From Bacillota bacterium (GTDB taxonomy: Bacteria > Bacillota > Clostridia > Lachnospirales > Lachnospiraceae), in NCBI GenBank assembly GCA_023413555.1, contig JAEZPG010000083.1, forward strand, positions 1 through 10,740: a DNA stretch of 10,740 bases. The letters run 5' to 3'. Within the stretch, counting starts at the first letter, position 1, and each line of letters begins with the position of its first letter. This document shows positions 5,557 to 10,740 of the stretch, piece after piece. The translations under genes and the position numbers were made by a program. The notes beneath the pieces were generated by a model, which saw only the letters and a list, made by a program, of their open reading frames with translations, searched no databases and was not told where the DNA came from.

Positions 5557-6363
5557 CTACTCCAGCATATCATGCTTTTTTATAGTAATAATCCCTAGTA
5601 CAAATAAAATAACACAACATATTATTTGTATATTAATATTTATTCCAACAGACATATAAAGAGTATAATTGTTATCGGGCATTATATTTAGAGTATTCAT
5701 ACTATAATTACATGGCTCTTGATAATTATATATCCCCCTACATAGTACATTTAACTTTGTAAGTCCTAATAACGATTTATTACTACAATAAATACATCCA
5801 GTACATAAAACACTTATTACATATAAGGTAAGAACACTAATAATACAAACTAATTCATTTTTATTAACTCTGATTAGTTGGAACAAGAGAATACAGACAA
5901 AATACCGAAAGAAAAACAGTACTATTATCTCTAGCATATGAACATCTATAGAGGATAGATGTATGATATTCTCTGTTAAAAGCTGAAATATAACAATTTG
6001 TATTATGCAATAAATTACTAGATAAAGAGCACTCTCTATCACTTTTTTATAATAGAATCTTCTCCATCCACCTAATCTAATTAAAAATATACAGCTATTC
6101 GTTCCAAGCATATCTCGCCACTGTCTATCTTCCTCTGTGAGTAAGTATACAAATGGTATGATATATATGATTACATGGATAATTTCCATACTATTCTTAA
6201 TCGTTATTCCTCCAAAATACAACTGGAATATAGCATATAGATAAGTACTAGTGGAAGGATCGACTTGATTACAATAGATACATTTCAATATAAACCCATA
6301 TCCTATTGAAAAAACAATTAGTCTTACCAGTCCTTTTCTTCTAGACTGTATCATACTTATCAT
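5557..6363 (-). CDS. ABC-2-type permease-like membrane protein (third of three)
   Basis: The product has 268 residues with about six predicted membrane segments (near 12-30, 62-76, 109-130, 142-162, 167-190 and 240-262). It is Cys- and Ile-rich with a short cytoplasmic tail (IKKHDMLE). A basic motif, FLIRLGGWRRFYYKK (93-107), lies between the second and third segments and has counterparts in the two preceding membrane proteins. In ABC-2 permeases such a loop faces the cytoplasm near the ATPase. The ATG at 6363 is two bases after the preceding stop codon, and its GGAGG lies inside the preceding gene's last codons. With the ATPase next to it, a transporter subunit is the natural reading. No substrate can be inferred from sequence, and family names are not certain. 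Confidence 0.72.
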   Translation of the reverse strand: MISMIQSRRKGLVRLIVFSIGYGFILKCIYCNQVDPSTSTYLYAIFQLYFGGITIKNSMEIIHVIIYIIPFVYLLTEEDRQWRDMLGTNSCIFLIRLGGWRRFYYKKVIESALYLVIYCIIQIVIFQLLTENIIHLSSIDVHMLEIIVLFFFRYFVCILLFQLIRVNKNELVCIISVLTLYVISVLCTGCIYCSNKSLLGLTKLNVLCRGIYNYQEPCNYSMNTLNIMPDNNYTLYMSVGININIQIICCVILFVLGIITIKKHDMLE

Positions 6364-6368
6364 TTAAT

Positions 6369-7067
6369 CTACCTCCATAAAATATCTGTTCTTTTAGCAA
6401 ATCTGATACATCCAATGTAGGTCACTATAGTTGCTACCACCATATCTAACCCTAAAGCCACATATCTCATTATGCTAATTCCATGATCATTAAAAATTGG
6501 TTGTAATTGTAATAATTGAATAATATTAAACACAGTGTTTTGTCGCAATACTCTTCCTAATACATAAGGAACATATATCATAACAGATAATATCATAAAC
6601 ACTATTACATAGTTTCTAATTCTCATATAGGCGGCTTGAATCATCAATCCAATGATAGCGAAACAAGATGTTGTAACTAGTATCTTCAGTACATAGTACA
6701 TAATATCTACCGTTGCTATACTATTACCTAAAGCAAGGAAGCAGACATATTCCGGTGTGATATATAAAATTGAAAGAATGAAAGCATTATGTATAATATT
6801 TAAAGCTATTTTTTGATAAAAGACTTCTGCCTTACCATATCGTAAATAAATCATACACCTACTATTTTTATTGGTAGTTTGAAAACTACATACTAGCAAT
6901 ATTGGTATAATAATAATACATAGTATTAAATCTGTAATAACTCTCTGATCATATAGATAGTAATACGTTTCAATCTCTGTATTATTTTTATAAATATAGC
7001 AATTAAGCATACTAAAAAACATGAGGGTAACGATTTTCAATCCCAAACTGTCTTTATAATTCTTCAT
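6369..7067 (-). CDS. ABC-2-type permease-like membrane protein (second of three)
   Basis: I place the start at the ATG at 7067 (MKNYKDSLGLK) because AAGGAAG lies a few bases upstream. A more upstream start would extend it 14 codons into the preceding gene without a binding site. This gives 232 residues and about six membrane segments (near 10-27, 44-63, 84-108, 120-150, 155-178 and 205-225). The loop motif IYLRYGKAEVFYQK (73-86) resembles LIRLGGWRRFYYKK of the next protein. The gene overlaps the end of the upstream membrane protein by 14 bases, in another frame, so translation is coupled. It is very likely a transmembrane half of an exporter with the BcrA-like ATPase. I cannot name the family. 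Confidence 0.72.
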   Translation of the reverse strand: MKNYKDSLGLKIVTLMFFSMLNCYIYKNNTEIETYYYLYDQRVITDLILCIIIIPILLVCSFQTTNKNSRCMIYLRYGKAEVFYQKIALNIIHNAFILSILYITPEYVCFLALGNSIATVDIMYYVLKILVTTSCFAIIGLMIQAAYMRIRNYVIVFMILSVMIYVPYVLGRVLRQNTVFNIIQLLQLQPIFNDHGISIMRYVALGLDMVVATIVTYIGCIRFAKRTDILWR

Positions 7068-7881
7068 ATAACTTCCTTCCGATTCCAATAAGAGAAAGAC
7101 CAACACCATATAGTATTAACCAAAAAAGTAAAAGTCCTCCAACTTGAACTTGCTGACTTTCTTGCACGAAATTTAAATAATTTAAAAATGGAAGTTTAAA
7201 CATTGTACCTACTGCTGCTAAAGCATAAATCCCTAATGTAATATACAGTCCAATTACCATATAATGATGCTTGGAATAATTGACTATACATGTGATTCCA
7301 TATGCTAATATGGCTAACCCAGCAACTGTAAGACTTAGCATTAATATTAGAATCCAATCATACAATATGGGATGCTGAATTCTTAACATATCAAACAACT
7401 TATCTGGCTTATATTGGTTGAATACATCATAAGGAGCTACCCCAAACTTATTATCTAATCCTTCCTTAGGAAAAGCAATCATACATAACAGATAATTAAC
7501 GACAAGTGGAATAAAGATTGTCATAAAATTTACTATAAATATCGCTATTCCTCGTCCCCAGATATATCTCCTCTTCGTTGTTCTTAATAGAATTGTATAG
7601 CTTATACCTTTTTTTCTTTCATATATAGTTTGCAATGCGTAAACAAAGATTGCAATAAATGGTATAAGTATTATGCTATATCCTACAAATCCCCCACAAC
7701 TTGTAGATTCTAAGATAAAATACTGACCAAAAGGTCTTATTAGCTGCCTATATTCTCCATATTCTTTCTTTACCGTTAAGAAAAAACCAGACATACACAA
7801 CAACATATAAATTCCAAAAAGGAATTTATATGTTGTTGTATGTAAACAGTTCTTAACATCTTCAAAAACAAATCTAACCAT
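7054..7881 (-). CDS. ABC-2-type permease-like membrane protein (first of three)
   Basis: I prefer the start at 7881 (MVRFVFEDVK). GGAG at 7888-7891 is spaced six bases from it, whereas the ATG at 7893 contains that GGAG and has no site of its own. The product is 275 residues with about six membrane segments (19-36, 66-86, 113-138, around 176-200, 205-232 and 250-268). Its long polar loop (about 140-172) lies between segments three and four. The sequence TILLRTTKRRYIWGRG (96-111) is the counterpart of the arginine loop in the other two membrane proteins. It follows the broken secreted-protein gene by about 50 bases and opens the five-gene transporter block. It is probably one of the membrane subunits working with the ATPase at 4901-5545. 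Confidence 0.75.
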   Translation of the reverse strand: MVRFVFEDVKNCLHTTTYKFLFGIYMLLCMSGFFLTVKKEYGEYRQLIRPFGQYFILESTSCGGFVGYSIILIPFIAIFVYALQTIYERKKGISYTILLRTTKRRYIWGRGIAIFIVNFMTIFIPLVVNYLLCMIAFPKEGLDNKFGVAPYDVFNQYKPDKLFDMLRIQHPILYDWILILMLSLTVAGLAILAYGITCIVNYSKHHYMVIGLYITLGIYALAAVGTMFKLPFLNYLNFVQESQQVQVGGLLLFWLILYGVGLSLIGIGRKLYEEL

Positions 7882-7930
7882 CATATTCTCCATATAATAA
7901 TGACATTATAATTATTTCTATCATATAAGT

Positions 7931-8333
7931 TTAATGGAAATTAACAATACCACTAACTCTTGGCTCAGAAAACCAACAATACTCTGAATTTTCCATTCCC
8001 AGGCACACAAACTTGCCGATTTTGTTATATCCTGATTTGGTATAATAATGGCGCACTACTTGATTCAACCCTGCATCATAATCTTTAGAAATTTGATTAT
8101 GTTCTTTATCACAAGCCCTATATGCAGCTACCGTTCCATAATCGCACCATGTCATTTTATTCCTTATCCAATTATAGGTTTCTATTTTCTTATGATTATT
8201 TGTTTAATTATTCTCTTGGTCAGTACGCAACGTATATTTTTCGTAATAGCAATCCGTAGCTAAAACGTTAACGCACATAAGCATACAAAGCAACACCCTC
8301 CAATAAAGCTTTTACGATTCTCTTTTTCATCAT
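7931..8333 (-). pseudogene. Secreted cysteine-containing small protein, frameshifted and interrupted
   Basis: A good start (ATG 8333, GGGGAGAG nine bases upstream) begins MMKKRIVKALLEGVA. One base is extra in the T-run near 8287. Removing it continues the reading as CMLMCVNVLATDCYYEKYTL, a classic signal peptide ending VLA. An in-frame TAA at 8204-8206 then interrupts it. Reading resumes through IETYNWIRNKMTWCDYGTVA to the natural stop at 7931. The intact ancestor would be about 133 residues with a mature part of about 105 and five cysteines (TDC, WCDYG, RACDK, VCLGM, YCWF). The downstream piece from ATG 8155 still has AAGGA upstream and could be made alone, but without a signal peptide. Its position suggests it was the exported product or partner of the transporter operon. 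The family is not recognised. Confidence 0.65.
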
Positions 8334-8431
8334 ATTTCTTATCTCTCCCCTTTTAATTTTTCGACTTAAGTTCATTAATAATAATTAGCTGAAGTTAACA
8401 TATTGGTAAACATATGTTTTTCACAAATTAC

Positions 8432-8460
8432 ATTGTAATACTATATTTTGGTTTATTCAA
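8432..8460 (-). promoter_or_regulatory. Promoter for the secreted-protein/ABC operon
   Basis: On the minus strand TTGAAT (8455-8460) and TACAAT (8432-8437) are separated by exactly 17 bases, about 100 bases before the first start codon. The -35 overlaps one copy of the 11-base direct repeat described separately, suggesting regulation. Confidence 0.45.
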
Positions 8461-8517
8461 CTATTTATTTCCATATTATATTAATTTTTTCTAATATGGA
8501 AAATTGTCAACTATTTA
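8457..8517. repeat. Direct repeats flanking an 11-bp inverted repeat upstream of the operon promoter
   Basis: TCAACTATTTA occurs at 8457-8467 and 8507-8517, 50 bases apart (about five helical turns). Between them TTTCCATATTA (8468-8478) and TAATATGGAAA (8492-8502) form a perfect 11-base-pair inverted repeat with a 13-base loop. The array abuts the -35 at 8455-8460. This resembles an activator or response-regulator binding region; no regulator gene is adjacent. Confidence 0.5.
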
Positions 8518-8521
8518 ATGG

Positions 8522-8605
8522 TCAGTTGTAAAACAGCCAATTCAAAATGATTTCCAATGCAAATGTTGTAGCACTTATTACTTGAAACCTTTTCTTAATT
8601 TTCAT
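8522..8605 (-). CDS. 27-residue hydrophobic peptide of unknown function
   Basis: ATG at 8605 is preceded five bases upstream by an excellent ribosome binding site (AAGGAGGG). The product is MKIKKRFQVISATTFALEII followed by LNWLFYN and TGA: a basic N-terminus, then a hydrophobic stretch. The size and composition suit a small membrane peptide, a signalling pro-peptide or a leader, and it could also be a type I toxin-like peptide. A promoter-like element with a dyad lies just upstream (8635-8665). It lies about 190 bases upstream of the broken secreted-protein gene on the same strand. The strong binding site and the short distance to a promoter argue that it is translated, but homology cannot be judged. 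Confidence 0.5.
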   Translation of the reverse strand: MKIKKRFQVISATTFALEIILNWLFYN

Positions 8606-8634
8606 AGTTTCCCTCCTTCATGGTTCATTGACAT

Positions 8635-8665
8635 AGTATAGCACATTCTCCGAATGTTCTAACAA
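8635..8665 (-). promoter_or_regulatory. Promoter of the 27-residue peptide gene, with unusually long spacer
   Basis: On the minus strand TATACT (8635-8640) is a good -10. The best -35, TTGTTA (8660-8665), is 19 bases away, longer than the usual 17. Long spacers filled by a dyad are a hallmark of MerR-controlled promoters. Confidence 0.35.
8643..8657. promoter_or_regulatory. Dyad operator between -35 and -10
   Basis: ACATTC-TCC-GAATGT is a perfect inverted repeat (6+3+6) filling the promoter spacer of the small peptide gene. Position and symmetry make it a likely repressor or MerR-type site; no matching regulator is in the window. Confidence 0.45.
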
Positions 8666-8894
8666 ACAATTGTTCTGTAATCATCAATAAGTTGTGACAG
8701 AGCCTAATGATTCAAAACTATTTCATCTACACATAATCATTTTGATTACTTTTATTTGTTAACGATTCCTTCTACAAGATTATTATATTTAATTTGAATA
8801 CCATTTTGTAAAGCTATCATGTCTATAATGTCTTTTCTAACGTAACCGCTTTATAGAGCGTTTATCTATGATCTTTATATTAACTTAGCATATT
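8666..8894. other. AT-rich intergenic stretch without a gene
   Basis: No frame with a plausible start and binding site was found on either strand. A weak GCT/AGC dyad near 8848-8861 has no T-run. Together with the terminator and hairpin that follow, this separates the export island from the membrane protein gene at 9092. Confidence 0.4.
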
Positions 8895-8919
8895 AAAAGA
8901 CCAACACGATGTGCTGGCC
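8895..8919 (-). terminator. Intrinsic terminator, minus strand
   Basis: Read on the minus strand GGCCAGCAC-ATC-GTGTTGGTC forms nine pairs (two G-U), followed by TTTTAATA. On the plus strand the same stem has two A-C mismatches, so it acts for leftward transcription. It lies about 170 bases past the stop of the 9092-9955 gene and probably ends that transcript. Confidence 0.65.
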
Positions 8920-9018
8920 TTCTTAGAATGCCATTTTTATATTGTAAACTTTCGCAAACCACTAATAATAATAATATATCTGCGGTCCATAACTTCTATT
9001 TTACACAGAATGTCTAAA

Positions 9019-9050
9019 TAACCCCTAATTATAAAACTTTTCGGGGGCTA
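9019..9050 (-). terminator. Weak hairpin downstream of the membrane protein gene
   Basis: On the minus strand TAGCCCC (9050-9044) and GGGGTTA (9025-9019) can pair, with one G-U, around an 18-base loop, then TTTAG follows. The loop is large and the T-run poor, so it may only stabilise the mRNA 3' end. Confidence 0.3.
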
Positions 9051-9091
9051 TTATAAATTAATAGTTTTGTCGATAACGGTATATTTAACAT

Positions 9092-9955
9092 TTAATGACT
9101 TTTTACTGATAAAAATGTCCTTCCCATTATCAATACACAAAGCAAAAATAAAACAGGAAACATAATGGTCTCCATAAATGCAAGTTCCACTCCGTTATAA
9201 CGCATCAGAAATGTCATGGCACTAACAGCTGCTGTCAAGGTAACTCCCTTAACAAGTAGAACCATCGATAACAGATAACCCCACTGTGTTCCTTTTCGAA
9301 GCTGATATGAACCAAGGAAACACGCTGGAACCACAAAACCTAAGTCCAGAGTCTGAATACCAAGTGTGGAATAGTGCTCTAACCCCTCTGGTGCACTTCC
9401 ATCCCAAAGTGCTGGCACAATTCTCCCCATCCACATAAAAAATAAAATTGCTCCAGTTAAAAATAGGAGAATACCTAAGCTTTTTATCGGAAACTTATAT
9501 GTAAACTGTTCCTTCAACTCTATCTTCTTCAATCCCATGATACATAAAATAAGCAAATAAAAGCTTACTATTATTAATAATACATAAAGTAAATAGAGAT
9601 GATTGAAAGTAGCTAAAATAGCATACGATGCATAGGTATACAGAAAATATCCCGCTGTCCCTGCCAGCAGGAATAATCCTCTTACCTGTTTTTTCCAAAA
9701 CAGCACCAAAGATATAATAAGTAGTGGGATTCCAAGAAACAAAGTGACTGCATCCTGTGCAATCGCTTGTGAAGCCATAGAGATGGAATCCCTAGCGTAT
9801 ATTCCCTTCTGATACAATTCTATGGATTCTCCAAATGAAGTTTTTACTGCATCATAGTGGAATACTTCATGACTTAACAACCCACTCAGTACACAGACTG
9901 CTGACAAGGCTATCATACAAAACGTAAATATTTTAATTATTTTCTCATGATTCAT
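9092..9955 (-). CDS. Multi-spanning membrane protein of unknown function
   Basis: The protein has 287 residues with about eight predicted membrane segments (8-28, 67-87, 93-113, 118-140, 158-178, 203-220, 226-250 and 260-278). The first outside loop (about 30-65) is polar and contains GIYARDS, followed by AQDAVTLFLGIPLL at the start of segment two. A second conserved-looking stretch is GYFLYTYASYA (102-112). There is no transporter, kinase or protease motif I can recognise. ATG 9955 has AAGGAG nine bases upstream. It appears monocistronic: about 490 bases separate it from the next leftward start, with a terminator between. The frame is intact and the codons look ordinary. I leave the function open. 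Confidence 0.75.
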   Translation of the reverse strand: MNHEKIIKIFTFCMIALSAVCVLSGLLSHEVFHYDAVKTSFGESIELYQKGIYARDSISMASQAIAQDAVTLFLGIPLLIISLVLFWKKQVRGLFLLAGTAGYFLYTYASYAILATFNHLYLLYVLLIIVSFYLLILCIMGLKKIELKEQFTYKFPIKSLGILLFLTGAILFFMWMGRIVPALWDGSAPEGLEHYSTLGIQTLDLGFVVPACFLGSYQLRKGTQWGYLLSMVLLVKGVTLTAAVSAMTFLMRYNGVELAFMETIMFPVLFLLCVLIMGRTFLSVKSH

Positions 9956-10180
9956 ATATTGGCTCTCCTTGCTTATCTTCCATTATTAATCAAGTTTATC
10001 GAATGATTCCAATACTTAGATAGAATCTTAATATAACTATTTAAAGAATATCGATTTGTCTAGATATATATATTATCATAATCTTCTAATTATAACCAGA
10101 AAAGTTAGTTACGAAGCAACATACATTCACGAGAAGTATCTCCATTCCGCTTGAAGGATTCGCCAATTGCCTTTCTTCTT
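9956..10180. other. AT-rich intergenic stretch
   Basis: It holds the ribosome binding site of the 9092-9955 gene and presumably its promoter. TATAAT occurs on the minus strand near 10094-10099, but no clear -35 at proper spacing was found. No coding frame is supported. Confidence 0.4.
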
Positions 10181-10186
10181 CAGGCC

Positions 10187-10200
10187 AGCCCTAAAGGGCT
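10187..10200 (+). terminator. IS right-end hairpin, also a plus-strand terminator
   Basis: AGCCC-TAAA-GGGCT followed directly by TTTTTT. It lies about 93 bases past the tnpA stop, where the right-end hairpin of an IS200 element is expected. As a terminator it acts on rightward transcripts. Confidence 0.55.
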
Positions 10201-10292
10201 TTTTTATTGCCTCCCTACTCCTGCAAGCTCCTTGAGCCTTTCATGATAGCTTTAATTCCCAGCTTCCCTGTTAGGGATTATCTTTTGCTTTT

Positions 10293-10606
10293 TTATACTG
10301 GCTCACCCATGAACGGATCAAAGTATTCATTTAATGTCATTTGATCCGATTCGTGATCTTCTTTCCATTGATTTGCAATATATTCTTGGATCTTTGCGTA
10401 TTTTTCCCGACTGTATCTACATAGTATCCTCTACACCAGAAATGTCTATTATCATATTTATACTTAAAGTTTGCATGTCTTTCAAAAATCATAAGCGAAC
10501 TCTTTCCTTTTAAATATCCCATGATTTCTGAAACACATTACTTTGGTGCAAAAACTAAATGATACTTGAATTCCCATTTTGTATGGGCTAAACTATTCAT
10601 ATCCAT
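10293..10606 (-). pseudogene. tnpA: IS200-type transposase TnpA, inactivated
   Basis: ATG 10606 opens MDMNSLAHTKWEFKYHLVFA then PK, the typical start of Y1 transposases, with GGAGG at 10614-10618. TAA at 10538-10540 interrupts it at codon 23. In the same frame the sequence resumes with SEIMGYLKGKSSLMIFERHA and later RHFWCRGYYVDTVGKN. Relative to the family about 50 residues are missing at this junction, including the HUH metal-binding histidines. A frameshift after VGKN (near 10400) moves the C-terminal part, AKIQEYIANQWKEDHESDQM then TLNEYFDPFMGEPV, to another frame ending at TAA 10293. Three separate lesions make it inactive; the normal protein is about 150-160 residues. Confidence 0.88.
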
Positions 10607-10612
10607 TTGGAT

Positions 10613-10667
10613 ACCTCCTATGTAATATTTGTGGTTGGCGAACCGAAAATATTATATCATAGGAGGT
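10613..10667 (-). promoter_or_regulatory. Long hairpin sequestering the tnpA ribosome binding site
   Basis: ACCTCCTATG (10613-10622) pairs with CATAGGAGGT (10658-10667). TAATATTT (10623-10630) pairs with AAATATTA (10647-10654) across a 3-base bulge, and GGTT/AACC closes a 4-base loop at the tip. In the tnpA mRNA the AGGAGGT Shine-Dalgarno lies inside the outer stem, hiding it from ribosomes. A leader stem-loop limiting tnpA translation is known for IS200. Confidence 0.7.
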
Positions 10668-10696
10668 TTTATACTTGAAGCTAAAGCTAACTGGGG

Positions 10697-10725
10697 ACCA
10701 CCTGCATAGCAGGTGGTTTATTTTT
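10697..10725 (+). terminator. IS left-end hairpin, perfect, with T-rich tail on the plus strand
   Basis: ACCACCTGC-ATA-GCAGGTGGT is a perfect 9-base-pair stem with a 3-base loop, followed by TTATTTTT. It sits upstream of tnpA at the element's left end and can also terminate plus-strand transcription leaving the element. Confidence 0.7.
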
Positions 10726-10740
10726 ATGCCATCACAATAA

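Larger units (their letters stand above)
10187..10725 (-). mobile_element. Decayed IS200-type (IS200/IS605 family) element
   Basis: A broken single tnpA is flanked by a hairpin at each side (10187-10200 and 10697-10717), and there is no tnpB. This is the IS200 layout, in which single-strand transposition depends on subterminal hairpins rather than inverted repeats. Exact ends cannot be set without an empty site, so the limits are those of the hairpins. Confidence 0.65.

Noticed and set aside
7931..8155. Lactococcin 972-like bacteriocin
   Set aside because: I compared from memory the Trp/Tyr/Gly pattern and C-terminus of that family; the cysteines and spacing here do not fit.
8048..8263. Plus-strand open frame of 71 codons
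   Set aside because: It is antisense to the broken secreted-protein gene, which has a signal peptide and binding site; the hydrophobic look arises from complement AT-rich codons.
8963..8980. TAA/AAT microsatellite-like run
   Set aside because: A few triplets only; expected in AT-rich intergenic DNA.
10662..10740. Plus-strand small frame starting TTG 10675 after AGGAGG
   Set aside because: The AGGAGG is the mirror arm of the tnpA leader hairpin, and the frame runs through the IS left-end stem-loop.
1..10740. CRISPR array, tRNA, rRNA, riboswitch
   Set aside because: No regularly spaced repeats, cloverleaf-like sequence, rRNA-like stretch or recognisable riboswitch core was seen on either strand.

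Overview
The window is AT-rich with strong AGGAGG-type ribosome binding sites. It holds a GH13 amylase start, IS200 and group II intron remnants, and proteins of a kind common in anaerobic Firmicutes. I infer a Clostridia genome, probably Lachnospiraceae. No rRNA, tRNA or CRISPR array was seen. Much of the window is accessory DNA in decay: at least seven reading frames are broken, and three mobile elements are present, two of them nested.

Left part (1-570): the first 38 codons of an alpha-amylase-family gene run off the left edge on the minus strand, with a recognisable promoter. A short frame-disrupted gene remnant lies opposite it.

Nested mobile region (569-3830): a degenerate group II intron lies on the minus strand. 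It has a reverse transcriptase remnant at 3233-3763, domain V at 3125-3157, and domain VI with bulged A and 3' end at 569-603. The intron is split between domains V and VI by a 2.5-kb unit at 612-3119. This unit has about 40-bp imperfect terminal inverted repeats and a perfect 10-bp target duplication (602-611 and 3120-3129). Each end carries the start of the same transposase, pointing inward, so it looks like a composite transposon whose two insertion sequences have been reduced to stubs. Its cargo is a broken HAD-type phosphatase, an intact stand-alone GyrI-like ligand-binding protein, and an intact AraC-type regulator fused to a related GyrI-like domain, followed by a strong terminator.

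Minus-strand export island (about 3896-8660): a 27-residue peptide gene is followed by a secreted cysteine-containing protein gene broken by a frameshift and a stop. A tightly packed five-gene operon comes next: three divergent membrane proteins, one BcrA-like ABC ATPase, and a membrane-anchored extracytoplasmic protein. Starts and stops overlap or nearly touch, so the five products probably form one complex that exports, or protects against, a peptide or lipid-like substrate. A promoter with flanking direct and inverted repeats lies upstream, and a minus-strand terminator at 3896-3927 may end the transcript.

Right part (8895-10740): a multi-spanning membrane protein of unknown function has a terminator of its own. 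Beyond it is a decayed IS200-type element whose tnpA has a nonsense codon, a deletion removing the HUH catalytic region, and a frameshift. It still keeps its end hairpins and a long hairpin that buries the tnpA ribosome binding site.
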